Shown here piece after piece: positions 27,654 through 36,826 of a DNA stretch of 64,000 nt. The position numbers and the translations under genes are program-made. The notes below the pieces were generated by a model. That model was not told the origin of the DNA and made no database searches. It saw nothing but the letters and a program-made list of their open reading frames with translations. Source of the DNA: an uncultured Flavobacteriales bacterium (lineage in GTDB: Bacteria; Bacteroidota; Bacteroidia; Flavobacteriales_D; Crocinitomicaceae); NCBI GenBank assembly GCA_913051935.1, contig CAJXCU010000001.1:1-64000 (forward strand), read 5' to 3'. The number at the start of each line of letters is the position of its first letter. Positions within the stretch are counted from its first letter, which is position 1.

Positions 27654-27684
27654 AATGACAAAACGTTTAGTTGAAATATAGTTA

Positions 27685-29034
27685 CTATAAAATTAAAAAT
27701 ACACCAATACCAGCAAAATATCCTATAAGTGCCAATAAGGAAATTCTTTTCAGGTACCAGAAGAAAGAAATATTTTCCATGCCCATTGCTACAACTCCTG
27801 CAGCAGAGCCAATTATAAGCATTGATCCACCAGTACCTGCAGCATAAGCAATAAAATGCCAAACCTCGGCATCCATTGCGTCTTGGAACATTCCCATTGA
27901 TGCTGCCACAAGAGGCACGTTGTCTATAATAGCTGAGCCAATACCTAATAGTGCTACAAATACATTTTCAGGCATAATTCCGTTTACGGTATTTCCAAAG
28001 GTGAAAATCATTCCTAAAGATTCCAATGCAGCTACCGTCATTAGGATTCCAAGAAAGAACAGGATACTAGGCATTTCTATTTTGGTAAGTGCTTTGAATG
28101 TAGGTCCGTGCACGTGCTCTTGATGTTCTGACTTATTCAATGAGAACTCTCGATTTGTCATAATCTCAGCAACCATGGACATGATTCCTAAGGACAGCAT
28201 CATACCGATATATGGAGGCAAATGCGTTAGTGTCTTAAATATTGGTACAAATACAATGAGTAACAGCCCCAAAACAAGCATAAATGCACTATTGGTACTA
28301 TGCTCGTCTGTTGTTTTGTCGGCCTCAATTTCACCTTTAAATGCAGGTAAATAGGTAGCAATAATCGTCGGAATGAGCATACATACGATTGATGGAATCA
28401 AAAGTGTTTCAACAAGAACTAGTGCAGTGACTTTATCTTGCATCCATAACATTGTGGTTGTAACATCTCCAATTGGCGACCAGGCCCCTCCGGCATTTGC
28501 AGCTACAATAATCATCCCCGCAAACCACATTCTGAGCTCTTTTTCCTTAATGATTTTCCTGAGAATTGTAATCAATACAATTGTTGCGGTAAGGTTGTCT
28601 ATAATAGCAGATAAAATGAAGGCTAGAATACAGACAATCCACAAAAGCTTTGATTTCTTTCGCGTGCTAATCATTGCTTTAAACGTTTGGAAGCCATTGA
28701 AATGATCAATGATTTCAACAATGGTCATTGCACCTACAAGGAAAATTAATATTTCGCAGGTTTTTCCAAAGTGATGGAGCAATGTTTCTTCCATCCAATC
28801 CATTTTTGACATTTCACCGTGTGTGCCGTTTAATGGGAGATTTGAAAATCCCTCCACCAAATGGTGGCTTCCAGGGTCAAACCAACTTGTAAAAGAGTCT
28901 AATCCAAATGCAACTGCTGCCCATGCAACTGCCATCATGACAAGTGCTGGGATTAGCTTGTCTATTTTTAAGGAATGCTCTAAGGTGATTGCGAGATATC
29001 CAAGAATAAAAACAACTAGAATAAATACTTCCAT
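27685..29034 (-). CDS. nhaD: Na+/H+ antiporter NhaD
   Basis: NhaD antiporters exchange cytoplasmic Na+ (or Li+) for external H+ and belong to the ion transporter superfamily. The 449-residue protein has about twelve hydrophobic helices. Conserved segments are IIDNLTATIVLITILRK, AANAGGAWSPIGDVTTTMLW and GIGSAIIDNVPLVAASMGM, each with acidic and polar residues inside membrane regions. It lies 3 bases after the amino-acid dehydrogenase and may be cotranscribed with it. Confidence 0.92.
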   Translation of the reverse strand: MEVFILVVFILGYLAITLEHSLKIDKLIPALVMMAVAWAAVAFGLDSFTSWFDPGSHHLVEGFSNLPLNGTHGEMSKMDWMEETLLHHFGKTCEILIFLVGAMTIVEIIDHFNGFQTFKAMISTRKKSKLLWIVCILAFILSAIIDNLTATIVLITILRKIIKEKELRMWFAGMIIVAANAGGAWSPIGDVTTTMLWMQDKVTALVLVETLLIPSIVCMLIPTIIATYLPAFKGEIEADKTTDEHSTNSAFMLVLGLLLIVFVPIFKTLTHLPPYIGMMLSLGIMSMVAEIMTNREFSLNKSEHQEHVHGPTFKALTKIEMPSILFFLGILMTVAALESLGMIFTFGNTVNGIMPENVFVALLGIGSAIIDNVPLVAASMGMFQDAMDAEVWHFIAYAAGTGGSMLIIGSAAGVVAMGMENISFFWYLKRISLLALIGYFAGIGVFLIL

Positions 29035-29037
29035 AGC

Positions 29038-30267
29038 TTAAATGAGTTGGTTAAGTGCGATTTCAAAGGCTGATTTTGCCAAGCCTGTTTTGGCACCATT
29101 TACTTTGTAGGTAGCTTCCAAAGCCTCTTTTATTGTATTACTCGTATCTTTAAAAATCTCATGATCATCAAGCTTTTTAAGGTCATTGGACATTAGGTAT
29201 GCAAAAACGCGTGCCATTCCACAATTCGCAATAAAGTCAGGAATGAGCGCTAAAGATTCATCGGCTTGCTCTGCGATGGATCCAAAAAATATTTCAGGAT
29301 CTGCAAATGGAACGTTTGCGCCCGCTGAGATAACCTCGACTCCTGCAGCTTTCATTCGGTCTAATTGTTCTTTAGAAATCATTCGTGATCCAGCACACGG
29401 AATAAATACATCCGCAGGTATATCCCAGATACTTGAATTTATATCAGTGTAGCTTATCATATTTTCCGCTACGAGTTCATTTCCATTTTTATTAAGGAAC
29501 AATTCTTTTATTTCATCTAGGCGATAACCTTCCGTATTGATCAATCCACCCACTCGATCTATAATTCCGACAATTTTAGCACCACTTTGAGCCAAATAAA
29601 ATGCTGCTGCGGAACCTACATTTCCCCATCCTTGAACAATAACCTTTTTGCCATTTAAAGATCCTCCCCAAATGGAATAATAGTGCTTAATGGATTCTGC
29701 AACGCCGTATCCCGTTATCATATCGGCAATCACATATTTTCTCGCTACAGATGGCGTGTAGCTATCGTCTTCAATAACTTTCAGAACACCCTGCCGAAGC
29801 TGGCCTATTCTATTAATTTTCTGAGCTTCCTTAGGCTGGAAATGGCCATTAAATACACCTTCCTGTGGATGCCATACACCACAATCTTCAGTAATCGGAA
29901 TTACCTCATGTATTTCATCGACATTTAAATCTCCACCTGTACCATAGTAGTGTTTGAGCAGGGGAGATACCGCTGCATACCATCTTCTTAAAACTGCCTC
30001 TTTTCTCGGGTCTTTCGGGTCAAAATTTATTCCTGATTTCGCACCACCTATAGGAGGACCAGCAACAGTAAATTTGATCTCCATAGTTTTTGCAAGAGAT
30101 TCTACCTCACGTTTATCTAATCCCTTTCTCATTCTTGTACCACCGCCAGCAGCACCTCCACGAAGTGAATTAATTACGACCCAACCCTGGGCATCGGTTT
30201 CAGCATCGCTCCATTCAAATACGATTTCCGGTTGCTTGTTTTCAAATTTTTCCAGTAATTCTTTCAT
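29038..30267 (-). CDS. Glu/Leu/Phe/Val dehydrogenase family protein
   Basis: The 409-residue enzyme oxidatively deaminates an amino acid with NAD(P)+. The catalytic lysine lies in PIGGAKSGINFDPKDP, and the dinucleotide fold in VQGWGNVGSAAAFYLAQSG. The middle motif YYGTGGDLNVDEI is of the Glu/Leu type. Whether it is a glutamate dehydrogenase or acts on other amino acids cannot be settled by eye. It heads the minus-strand run with nhaD directly downstream. Confidence 0.9.
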   Translation of the reverse strand: MKELLEKFENKQPEIVFEWSDAETDAQGWVVINSLRGGAAGGGTRMRKGLDKREVESLAKTMEIKFTVAGPPIGGAKSGINFDPKDPRKEAVLRRWYAAVSPLLKHYYGTGGDLNVDEIHEVIPITEDCGVWHPQEGVFNGHFQPKEAQKINRIGQLRQGVLKVIEDDSYTPSVARKYVIADMITGYGVAESIKHYYSIWGGSLNGKKVIVQGWGNVGSAAAFYLAQSGAKIVGIIDRVGGLINTEGYRLDEIKELFLNKNGNELVAENMISYTDINSSIWDIPADVFIPCAGSRMISKEQLDRMKAAGVEVISAGANVPFADPEIFFGSIAEQADESLALIPDFIANCGMARVFAYLMSNDLKKLDDHEIFKDTSNTIKEALEATYKVNGAKTGLAKSAFEIALNQLI

Positions 30268-30292
30268 GCGCCGCGTTCAATCAAAGTGTGAA

Positions 30293-30300
30293 CAAAAATA
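30293..30300 (-). promoter_or_regulatory. -7 box of the amino-acid dehydrogenase gene (TATTTTTG)
   Basis: The minus strand has a perfect TAnnTTTG match 25 bases before the ATG. A -33 box is not clear. A leader of about 20 bases is predicted. Confidence 0.5.
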
Positions 30301-30345
30301 ATAAATCCCCAATGCAAACGATTTATTTTTTTTCAATTCGCTCTA

Positions 30346-31437
30346 TTAAGGTTGACTGTAGGTTGGGTATCCAGGTTTATGATAGACTCCCGTGCACAGA
30401 GAAAGTGCAGCTCCGGTAACCGTTTCAATTGTGGTTGATCGGTTCATGAGGTAACAATAACCAAGGAATGCAAAAATCAAAGCCTCTTTAAAATCAATTG
30501 TTTCAGTATCTGGAATAATAATATCCCCCTTGTAAATTTTTTGAAGTTCCTGCAAAATAAATTTATTCTTTGCGCCTCCTCCAGTAAAAAATACTGACTC
30601 GATTTCATATTGATTAAGTGTGGCCGCAATTTGAGTCGCGATGTGGGTAGAGACCGTTCTTAATATTGTTCTAGGCTCAAGTTCTTCGGAAATTAGAGGA
30701 TAAAAGTTTTTGTTAAGCCATTCTGTGCCCAGAGACTTGGGTGCATTTTCTGAATAATATTCGAGTTCATTGAGCTTTCGTAAAAGAATTTCGTTTACGG
30801 TGCCTGCTTGCGCGAAATCTCCATTTTTGTCAAAATCTGCATTTAATAATCGGGCATAATTGTTTAAAGGTAAATTGCTTGGGCAGATATCAAAAGCTTG
30901 AATTTTATTTTTGGTCTTAAAGCTAATATTGCAGAATCCCCCAATATTGATATATGCCTCGGCTTTGTTCTGAAAGAGATAGAAATCTCCTTTAGGAACG
31001 AGTGGTGCTCCCTGACCCCCTGCAATCACATCCAAAGATCTAAAATCATTGATCACCGGAATTCCCGTGTGATAGGAAAGTGTGCTTCCGCATCCCAATT
31101 GTAAGGTAAAGCCATTTTCTGGTTGGTGTAAAATGGTTTGACCGTGAGAGGCAATTGCTTCAATGTCATTTTGTTCAAGTTTATTTTTTTCAATAAAAGC
31201 ATTGACTTGAGCTGCAAAAAATAGACCAATGGCTTTATCTAAAACTTGAGCTTGGTCAATTTTTAATTCATGGGCATTTTTTATATTTTCTTCTAAATCA
31301 ATAGGATAGCTTACTGTTTCACAGCATATGATTTTGTGGTCAATTTTGCCAACATTTTCTTCAAATTGAACGAGCACTATATCAAGGCCATCTAAAGAAG
31401 TGCCACTCATTAATCCTATTAATTTTTTTATCACCAT
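30346..31437 (-). CDS. anmK: Anhydro-N-acetylmuramic acid kinase
   Basis: AnmK recycles peptidoglycan by cleaving and phosphorylating 1,6-anhydro-MurNAc to MurNAc-6-phosphate. The 363-residue ASKHA-fold kinase starts with the signature GLMSGTSLDGLDIV and has IASHGQTILHQP and VFFTGGGAKNKF motifs. It is monocistronic and divergent from the acyl-CoA dehydrogenase, with 63 bp between ATGs. A shared symmetric promoter is described separately. Confidence 0.94.
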   Translation of the reverse strand: MVIKKLIGLMSGTSLDGLDIVLVQFEENVGKIDHKIICCETVSYPIDLEENIKNAHELKIDQAQVLDKAIGLFFAAQVNAFIEKNKLEQNDIEAIASHGQTILHQPENGFTLQLGCGSTLSYHTGIPVINDFRSLDVIAGGQGAPLVPKGDFYLFQNKAEAYINIGGFCNISFKTKNKIQAFDICPSNLPLNNYARLLNADFDKNGDFAQAGTVNEILLRKLNELEYYSENAPKSLGTEWLNKNFYPLISEELEPRTILRTVSTHIATQIAATLNQYEIESVFFTGGGAKNKFILQELQKIYKGDIIIPDTETIDFKEALIFAFLGYCYLMNRSTTIETVTGAALSLCTGVYHKPGYPTYSQP

Positions 31438-31466
31438 AAGCCTTTTATTTTCCCCTTAGAATTGAG

Positions 31467-31483
31467 TATTTTTGTCAAAAATA
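31467..31483. promoter_or_regulatory. Symmetric divergent promoter of anmK and the acyl-CoA dehydrogenase gene
   Basis: TATTTTTG (31467-31474, plus strand), one T, then CAAAAATA (31476-31483, TATTTTTG on the minus strand) is a perfect 17-base palindrome made of two consensus -7 boxes. Predicted leaders are about 20 bases for the dehydrogenase and 33 for anmK. -33 boxes are weak (TTTT at 31443-31446 for the plus promoter). Confidence 0.55.
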
Positions 31484-31500
31484 AATTAAATTTTACCAAT

Positions 31501-32643
31501 ATGAATTTTGAGCTATCCGAAGAGCACTTGTCTGTAAAAGAAGCCGCAAGAGATTTTGCGCAAAACGTTCTTAAGCCAGGAGTAATCGAAAGAGATGATA
31601 AACAAGAGTTTCCTACAGAACAGATCAAAGAGCTCGGTGAGCTTGGCTTTATGGGTATGATGGTTTCGCCAGAGTATGGCGGTAGTGGTATGGATACACT
31701 TTCCTATGTCCTTGCAATGGAGGAGATTTCAAAGGTAGATGCCTCAACTTCTGTTTGCATGTCCGTAAATAATTCTTTGGTTTGTTGGGGGATTGAAAAA
31801 TATGGAACCGAGGCACAAAAGCAAAAATATTTGATACCCTTAGCTTCGGGACAAAAGATTGGAGCCTTTTGTTTGTCGGAGCCTGAAGCTGGTTCTGACG
31901 CCACATCTCAAAAGACGAGTGCAATAGATATGGGGGACCACTATTTATTAAACGGAACGAAAAATTGGATTACCAATGGTTCTTCGGCAAGTACCTATAT
32001 TGTGATTGCTCAGACAAATGTTGAAGCAGGGCACAAGGGTATTAATGCTTTTATCATTGAAAGAGGGATGGAAGGATTCATTGTTGGTGCTAAAGAGGAC
32101 AAACTAGGTATCAGAGGTAGTGACACACATACACTTCTTTTTAATGACGTTAAAGTCCCGAAGGAAAATAGAATTGGTGAGGATGGATTTGGATTTACCT
32201 TCGCAATGAAGGTGCTTTCAGGCGGACGTATTGGTATTGCAGCACAAGCACTTGGTATCGCAGCAGGAGGACTTGAACTTTCTACCGCCTATTCCAAGGA
32301 GAGAAAAGCATTCGGAAAAGAAATATACAAGCACCAGGCGATTGCATTTAAGCTTGCAGATATGGCCACTGAAGTTGAAGCAGCACGTTTGTTGGTTTAC
32401 AAGTCTGCTGTGGATAAAGATCAAGGTAAAAATTTCGATCAGTCAAGTGCAATGGCTAAGCTATATGCATCTAAAGTAGCCATGGAGCAAACCGTCGAGG
32501 CTGTCCAAATACATGGTGGCTACGGTTTTGTTAAAGAATACCATGTGGAAAGATTGATGCGCGACGCGAAAATCACTCAAATCTACGAGGGTACGTCAGA
32601 GGTTCAAAAAATTGTTATTTCGAGAGGGATTCTGAAGGGTTAG
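31501..32643 (+). CDS. Acyl-CoA dehydrogenase
   Basis: This FAD enzyme of 380 residues introduces a trans double bond into acyl-CoA in beta-oxidation or branched-chain amino acid breakdown. The ATG at 31501 replaces the TTG (31462) of the ORF track because MNFELSEEHLSVKEAARDF is the typical N-terminus. FAD and substrate motifs are FCLSEPEAGSDA and WITNGSSAS. The catalytic glutamate is in ITQIYEGTSEVQ. The chain-length specificity resembles short-chain enzymes but is not proven. Confidence 0.95.
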   Translation: MNFELSEEHLSVKEAARDFAQNVLKPGVIERDDKQEFPTEQIKELGELGFMGMMVSPEYGGSGMDTLSYVLAMEEISKVDASTSVCMSVNNSLVCWGIEKYGTEAQKQKYLIPLASGQKIGAFCLSEPEAGSDATSQKTSAIDMGDHYLLNGTKNWITNGSSASTYIVIAQTNVEAGHKGINAFIIERGMEGFIVGAKEDKLGIRGSDTHTLLFNDVKVPKENRIGEDGFGFTFAMKVLSGGRIGIAAQALGIAAGGLELSTAYSKERKAFGKEIYKHQAIAFKLADMATEVEAARLLVYKSAVDKDQGKNFDQSSAMAKLYASKVAMEQTVEAVQIHGGYGFVKEYHVERLMRDAKITQIYEGTSEVQKIVISRGILKG

Positions 32644-32666
32644 TTTTCTTGTACATGCTTTTCAAT

Positions 32667-33122
32667 CTACAGGTTATTTTCTTTCAGACACTGCAGCGCA
32701 TATTTAATATGTCCGTTAGAATTGATCATTGAGTTGAAAATCCCTATGCATATTCCTTTTTTATTAATCACGAAGGTGACGCGTCCTGGTACCAAGCCAA
32801 ATAAATTTTTTGGGACATGGAATAACTTCCTTAATCTCTCTTTATGATCTGCAATCAAATGGTAATTGAGATTAAACGTATCAGAAAAAGAGCGGTGAGA
32901 TTTTTTTGAGTCTGAAGAAACGCCAATAACTTCACAATCAAATTGCTCAAAATCAGTGTATTTATCTCTAAATACACAGGCCTCTTTTGTACAACCTGGG
33001 GTAAAGTTTTTTGGATAAAAAAAGAAAATAATATTTTTGCTTCCTAAAATCTCTTTAAAAGGTATGGGTTTACCATGCTGATTGTCAAAAGCAATTTCTG
33101 GACATGGATCTCCAATTTTCAT
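32667..33122 (-). CDS. PrxQ/Bcp-type peroxiredoxin
   Basis: This 151-residue thioredoxin-fold peroxidase reduces hydroperoxides. The peroxidatic cysteine is in NFTPGCTKEACVFRD, with a second cysteine five residues later as in PrxQ proteins that form an intramolecular disulfide. It is the last gene of the carotenoid-photolyase operon and overlaps the photolyase stop by four bases, which suits a role against photo-oxidative stress. Confidence 0.9.
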   Translation of the reverse strand: MKIGDPCPEIAFDNQHGKPIPFKEILGSKNIIFFFYPKNFTPGCTKEACVFRDKYTDFEQFDCEVIGVSSDSKKSHRSFSDTFNLNYHLIADHKERLRKLFHVPKNLFGLVPGRVTFVINKKGICIGIFNSMINSNGHIKYALQCLKENNL

Positions 33123-34426
33123 AATTTACCGAGCCCTTTTTTAAACCGATGTAGTGCTCTTTCCCTTGCGAACTTGTGTTCGACAATTGGTTCAGGGTAA
33201 CGGTCTGTTCCAAATTCGGGAATCCACTTTTTGATATAGAGAAAATCTTTATCAAATTTTTGTTGCTGTGATGTTGGATTGAAAATTCTAAAATAGGGTG
33301 CAGCATCACAACCACATCCGGCAGCCCATTGCCATCCTCCTGTATTGCTTGCCAATTCAAAATCAAGCAGCTTTTCAGCGAAATAGGCAGCACCAAGTCT
33401 CCAGTCTAATAGTAGGTGTTTCGTAAAAAAGGAAGCCACCACCATACGCACTCGATTGTGCATAAATCCGGTCTCATTTAGCTCTCTCATTCCTGCATCG
33501 ACCATGGGGTATCCTGTTTTACCATGACACCAACGCTCGAAGTTTTCCGTGTTTCTTTCCCATTCAACTAGGTCATATTGCTTTCTGAATGAATTTTCAG
33601 CAGAATGTGGAAAATGATAAATAATCATTTGGTAAAAGTCTCGCCATATTAGCTCATTAAGATAACTTTCGCTAATCTTTAAACTTTTGTTGACTAGTGA
33701 ACGAATGCTAATTGTACCAAACCGTAAATGAACACTTAAACGCGAGGTTCCATTTGTGGCAGGGAAATTCCTTTTTTCTTGGTACTGATTTATGGTTTGC
33801 AGCTCAACTGTTTTTTTTGGGAATTTTATTTGACTTTCGACAAATCCCATCGACTCAAGAGATATTAGCTCCTCAGCTTGTTCAAATTTAAAGAGAGAGG
33901 CTGTATGATCTTCACTTGGATAAGCGGTAATGTAATTTTCATCAAAATAGGTTTTCCATTTTCTAGAATATGGTGTGAAAACAGTGTAGGGCAAACCATC
34001 GGCCTTCAACACCTCTTCTTTTTCAAATACAACGTGGTCCTTGGCACCAATGAATGCAATTCGTTGTTCTTTTAGTTTGGAAAGTAAATAGGCATCTCTT
34101 GACCGAGCGTAAGGTTCGTAATCCCGATTGGTAAAAACTGCATCTATATTATATTTTTTAGCTAATTCTGGGATAAGTTTTTTTGGATCTCCATGCGCAA
34201 CAATAAGGTCTGAATTTAGGCTTTGGTAGACCTCCTTAAGCTTTGTAATTTCCTTGTGTATAAATGAAATACGAGCGTCATTTTTAGGAAGTTTATGAAT
34301 TATGGTGGTATCAAAAATAAAAACCGCCCTGACTTGTTCGGAGTTTATTAAGGCTTTGTACAAACCTGCATTGTCGGCGATACGAATATCTCTTCTGTGC
34401 CAAAATAGTGCATTTTTAAATTCCAT
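33119..34426 (-). CDS. Deoxyribodipyrimidine photolyase (class I type)
   Basis: The enzyme repairs UV-induced cyclobutane dimers with blue light and FADH2. The 435-residue protein has an N-terminal antenna-binding domain (WHRRDIRIADNAGL) and a C-terminal FAD domain with GTISIRSLVNKS, ELIWRDFYQM, WCHGKTGYPMVDAGMREL and GWQWAAGCGCDAAPYFRIFNP. These fit class I CPD photolyases better than DASH cryptochromes, but a cryptochrome role is not excluded. It lies three bases after the flavin reductase gene in the same operon. Confidence 0.92.
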   Translation of the reverse strand: MEFKNALFWHRRDIRIADNAGLYKALINSEQVRAVFIFDTTIIHKLPKNDARISFIHKEITKLKEVYQSLNSDLIVAHGDPKKLIPELAKKYNIDAVFTNRDYEPYARSRDAYLLSKLKEQRIAFIGAKDHVVFEKEEVLKADGLPYTVFTPYSRKWKTYFDENYITAYPSEDHTASLFKFEQAEELISLESMGFVESQIKFPKKTVELQTINQYQEKRNFPATNGTSRLSVHLRFGTISIRSLVNKSLKISESYLNELIWRDFYQMIIYHFPHSAENSFRKQYDLVEWERNTENFERWCHGKTGYPMVDAGMRELNETGFMHNRVRMVVASFFTKHLLLDWRLGAAYFAEKLLDFELASNTGGWQWAAGCGCDAAPYFRIFNPTSQQQKFDKDFLYIKKWIPEFGTDRYPEPIVEHKFARERALHRFKKGLGKL

Positions 34427-34429
34427 AAT

Positions 34430-35053
34430 CTACTGTGGTTTGGCGTAATTTAGAGACTTCACCTTCGTGAGTTTGTAGTAATCAGAAAGCCCTGAAATAT
34501 TGAGACTTTTAAGCTCTTGGAAATTAAGACGATAGTTGTTTTCATCTAATGCTTCGGGTATTGAAACTGAGATTACTTTTCCTATAATCAGACGTGTTTT
34601 ATTTGATTTTATCTCAATATCGTCATCAAGCTCAAGCGCAATATGCAGTGGAGATTCTCCCACAAAAGGACATCTCATTTCTTTCTTGTGTATGGCAGTC
34701 AGTCCTACTTTTTTAAACTCATTTTGACCTTTTGAGTATCGTGCCGAGGTTTGGTGCGCTTTCTCAAAGAAGTTTTCGGTAATTAAATTAAAACTGTAAT
34801 GCTTGTATTTTAAAATATTCTGATAGGTATGTCTGTCTACTGTAGTAGGTCTTTGAATAAATCCGAGTAGAGGGGGATTGGCACCGATATGGGTTACTGA
34901 GTTGAAAATAGCTAGATTTTCATCTTCGCCCTGTCCTGAACCAATGAGATAACCCGGTTTTGCACCAGAGAGCGAATTAAAAAAAGCTGTAATTTCTTTA
35001 TTGTCTAAATTTTCAATTACTCCGTCTTTAATGGTCTCTATGGTATAGGTCAT
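34430..35053 (-). CDS. Flavin reductase family protein
   Basis: The 207-residue protein resembles the FMN-binding split-barrel flavin reductase family (NTAB/DIM6 type). The segment NSVTHIGANPPLLGFIQRP is the family FMN-binding region. Such proteins reduce flavin or act as flavoprotein oxidoreductases; the true substrate is unknown. Its place between a pterin enzyme and a photolyase suggests a supply or redox role for light-related flavin or pterin chemistry. It is 11 bases after the PTPS gene. Confidence 0.83.
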   Translation of the reverse strand: MTYTIETIKDGVIENLDNKEITAFFNSLSGAKPGYLIGSGQGEDENLAIFNSVTHIGANPPLLGFIQRPTTVDRHTYQNILKYKHYSFNLITENFFEKAHQTSARYSKGQNEFKKVGLTAIHKKEMRCPFVGESPLHIALELDDDIEIKSNKTRLIIGKVISVSIPEALDENNYRLNFQELKSLNISGLSDYYKLTKVKSLNYAKPQ

Positions 35054-35064
35054 TACTCGGTAAT

Positions 35065-35469
35065 TTACGCGCCTTCGTATACTACAAGATTATTTTCAGT
35101 CTCCCATAGCTTAACGGATAGATCAAATTTTGCATCTAGCTTAGCGCGAAGAAGGTTATAACAAACCATACTGATATGCTCTGCGGTCGGAATGAGATTT
35201 TCAAACTCCGGACAGTCAATGTTGAGATTTCTGTGATCGAATCGTTCAATCACCTCCTCTTTGATAATCCCTTTTAAAATTTTGAGGTCTATGACATAAC
35301 CCGTTTCTGGATCAATGGGACCATCAATCCAAACCTCAAGTTTATAATTGTGTCCGTGGAAATTGTAATTGTTACATTTTCCGAAAACTTCATTATTTTT
35401 TTCATCAGACCAATCTGGTCTAAACAATCTGTGTGCAGCATTAAAGTTGGCTTTTCTACAAACTTTCAT
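35065..35469 (-). CDS. 6-pyruvoyl-tetrahydropterin synthase family protein (CxxxxxHGH type)
   Basis: The 134-residue tunnelling-fold enzyme has zinc ligands in NAAHRL and HGHNYK, and the catalytic Cys in FGKCNNYNFHGHNYK. Five residues lie between the Cys and HGH, as in animal PTPS; QueD enzymes have three. Further segments (DPETGYVIDL, FDHRNLN, LWETENNLVVYEG) also read like the animal enzyme. A pterin (BH4-type) product is therefore more likely than queuosine precursor. It overlaps idi by one base and belongs to the crt-photolyase operon. Confidence 0.88.
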   Translation of the reverse strand: MKVCRKANFNAAHRLFRPDWSDEKNNEVFGKCNNYNFHGHNYKLEVWIDGPIDPETGYVIDLKILKGIIKEEVIERFDHRNLNIDCPEFENLIPTAEHISMVCYNLLRAKLDAKFDLSVKLWETENNLVVYEGA

Positions 35470-35987
35470 TATATGTAGGCTTTAAGTTTATTACGATAAT
35501 CTTGAATGATAATCTTGAACCAAAAGGTATAATCATTTGGATTTTTTTTCATGCTTTCCTCAAGGTTTTCAATTGAGACCCATGAAAAAGCCATTGCCTC
35601 ATCCGTATTTATATGCGGGGTGTCATCGGTTACACCTATAAAAACATGGTCTAGCTCGTGTTCGATTAGGCCGTTGTCGAAATCACATTTGTATTGAAAT
35701 TTGAATACAAAATTTAAATCGGCAGACATTCCCATTTCTTCTTGAAGGCGTCTTTTGGCGGCTTCAAACGAATCCTCACCTGGATATGGGTGGCTACAGC
35801 AAGTATTCGTCCACAGTCCAGGTGAATGATATTTGCCTAGTGCCCTCCTTTGAAGCAGTAATTCATTGTTTGAATTTAAAATAAGCACAGATAAAGCCCT
35901 GTGTAATTCACCTTTCTGGTGCGCAAGGATTTTTTCCATGACACCGATTGGATTGTCCTGGTTATCAACTAATTGAACCTCAATCAT
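35469..35987 (-). CDS. idi: Isopentenyl-diphosphate delta-isomerase (type I)
   Basis: Idi interconverts IPP and DMAPP, setting the supply of carotenoid precursors. The 172-residue Nudix-fold enzyme has the active-site cysteine region WTNTCCSHPYPGE and the Nudix box around AAKRRLQEEMG. ALGKYHSPGLWTN is also typical. It is one base away from crtB upstream and overlaps the PTPS gene downstream, so it belongs to the carotenoid operon. Confidence 0.94.
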   Translation of the reverse strand: MIEVQLVDNQDNPIGVMEKILAHQKGELHRALSVLILNSNNELLLQRRALGKYHSPGLWTNTCCSHPYPGEDSFEAAKRRLQEEMGMSADLNFVFKFQYKCDFDNGLIEHELDHVFIGVTDDTPHINTDEAMAFSWVSIENLEESMKKNPNDYTFWFKIIIQDYRNKLKAYI

Positions 35988-35988
35988 T

Positions 35989-36825
35989 CTACAAAATGTT
36001 TAGATTATGCCTAACATATGAAGTCACAAGGATTCTTGCTTTTTTCCGATTTGGAATTCGCACCCTTTCTTCAAGAATTCTTTCGGCTTTAGTTCTTTTA
36101 ATTTTCTTGAATAATTTGAAGTAGTACTTATAAGCCATATAAACACCAAAACGCGCCCTTTTCGGCAACATTAAAATACCTTCATATCCAAGTCTAAAAT
36201 CTTTTTCAATATCTGCTTCAATTTCTTTTTTTACAATGTTGTTGAAGTCATTCATATTGATTCCTGGAAAATAAGTTCTACCCAACTCATTGAAGTCATC
36301 ATTTAGATCTCTTAAGAAGTTAATCTTTTGAAACGCCGAACCAAGCTTCATGGCATTCATTTTTAATTTTTGGTATTCACTATCGTCACCGCTAACAAAT
36401 ATTTTTAAGCACATAAGACCGACAACTTCTGCCGAACCTAGGATGTACTTCTCGTAAGTATCCTTATCATAGACCTTTTTATCTAAATCCATTTCCATAG
36501 AATTCATGAACGTTTCAATAAGATCTAACGGTACCTTATATTTGTTTACTGCCCATTGAAAGGAATGCAAAATTGGATTCAATGAGATTCCATTTTCAAT
36601 TGCATCATAAGTGTCTTTTTTAAAATCGGCAAGTAACGTTTCTTTATCGAATCCATCAAATGAGTCTACAATTTCGTCAGCAAAACGAACAAAACCATAA
36701 ATTGAGTAAATTGGTTTATGCAACTCTTTGTTTAGAAAACGAATTCCTAATGAAAAAGAGGTGCTGTAACGACGCGTAGTCATTTTACTCATGTCTTGGC
36801 TTAATTTATCAAAAATTGCTTTCAT
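35989..36825 (-). CDS. crtB: Phytoene synthase CrtB
   Basis: CrtB condenses two geranylgeranyl diphosphates to phytoene. The 278-residue protein has both Asp-rich magnesium motifs: GFVRFADEIVDSFDG near residue 45 and FLRDLNDDFNELGRTYFP near residue 170. Length and motif spacing are normal. It is one base downstream of crtI. Later carotenoid steps (crtY, crtZ and others) are not in the window. Confidence 0.95.
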   Translation of the reverse strand: MKAIFDKLSQDMSKMTTRRYSTSFSLGIRFLNKELHKPIYSIYGFVRFADEIVDSFDGFDKETLLADFKKDTYDAIENGISLNPILHSFQWAVNKYKVPLDLIETFMNSMEMDLDKKVYDKDTYEKYILGSAEVVGLMCLKIFVSGDDSEYQKLKMNAMKLGSAFQKINFLRDLNDDFNELGRTYFPGINMNDFNNIVKKEIEADIEKDFRLGYEGILMLPKRARFGVYMAYKYYFKLFKKIKRTKAERILEERVRIPNRKKARILVTSYVRHNLNIL

Positions 36826-36826
36826 C

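Noticed and set aside
33119-34426. DASH cryptochrome label for the photolyase
   Set aside because: The FAD-domain motifs (GWQWAAGCGCDAAPYFRIFNP) fit class I CPD photolyases better, but cryptochrome function is not excluded.
35065-35469. QueD (6-carboxytetrahydropterin synthase) label
   Set aside because: The Cys-to-HGH spacing and other segments match PTPS; QueD has a three-residue spacing.
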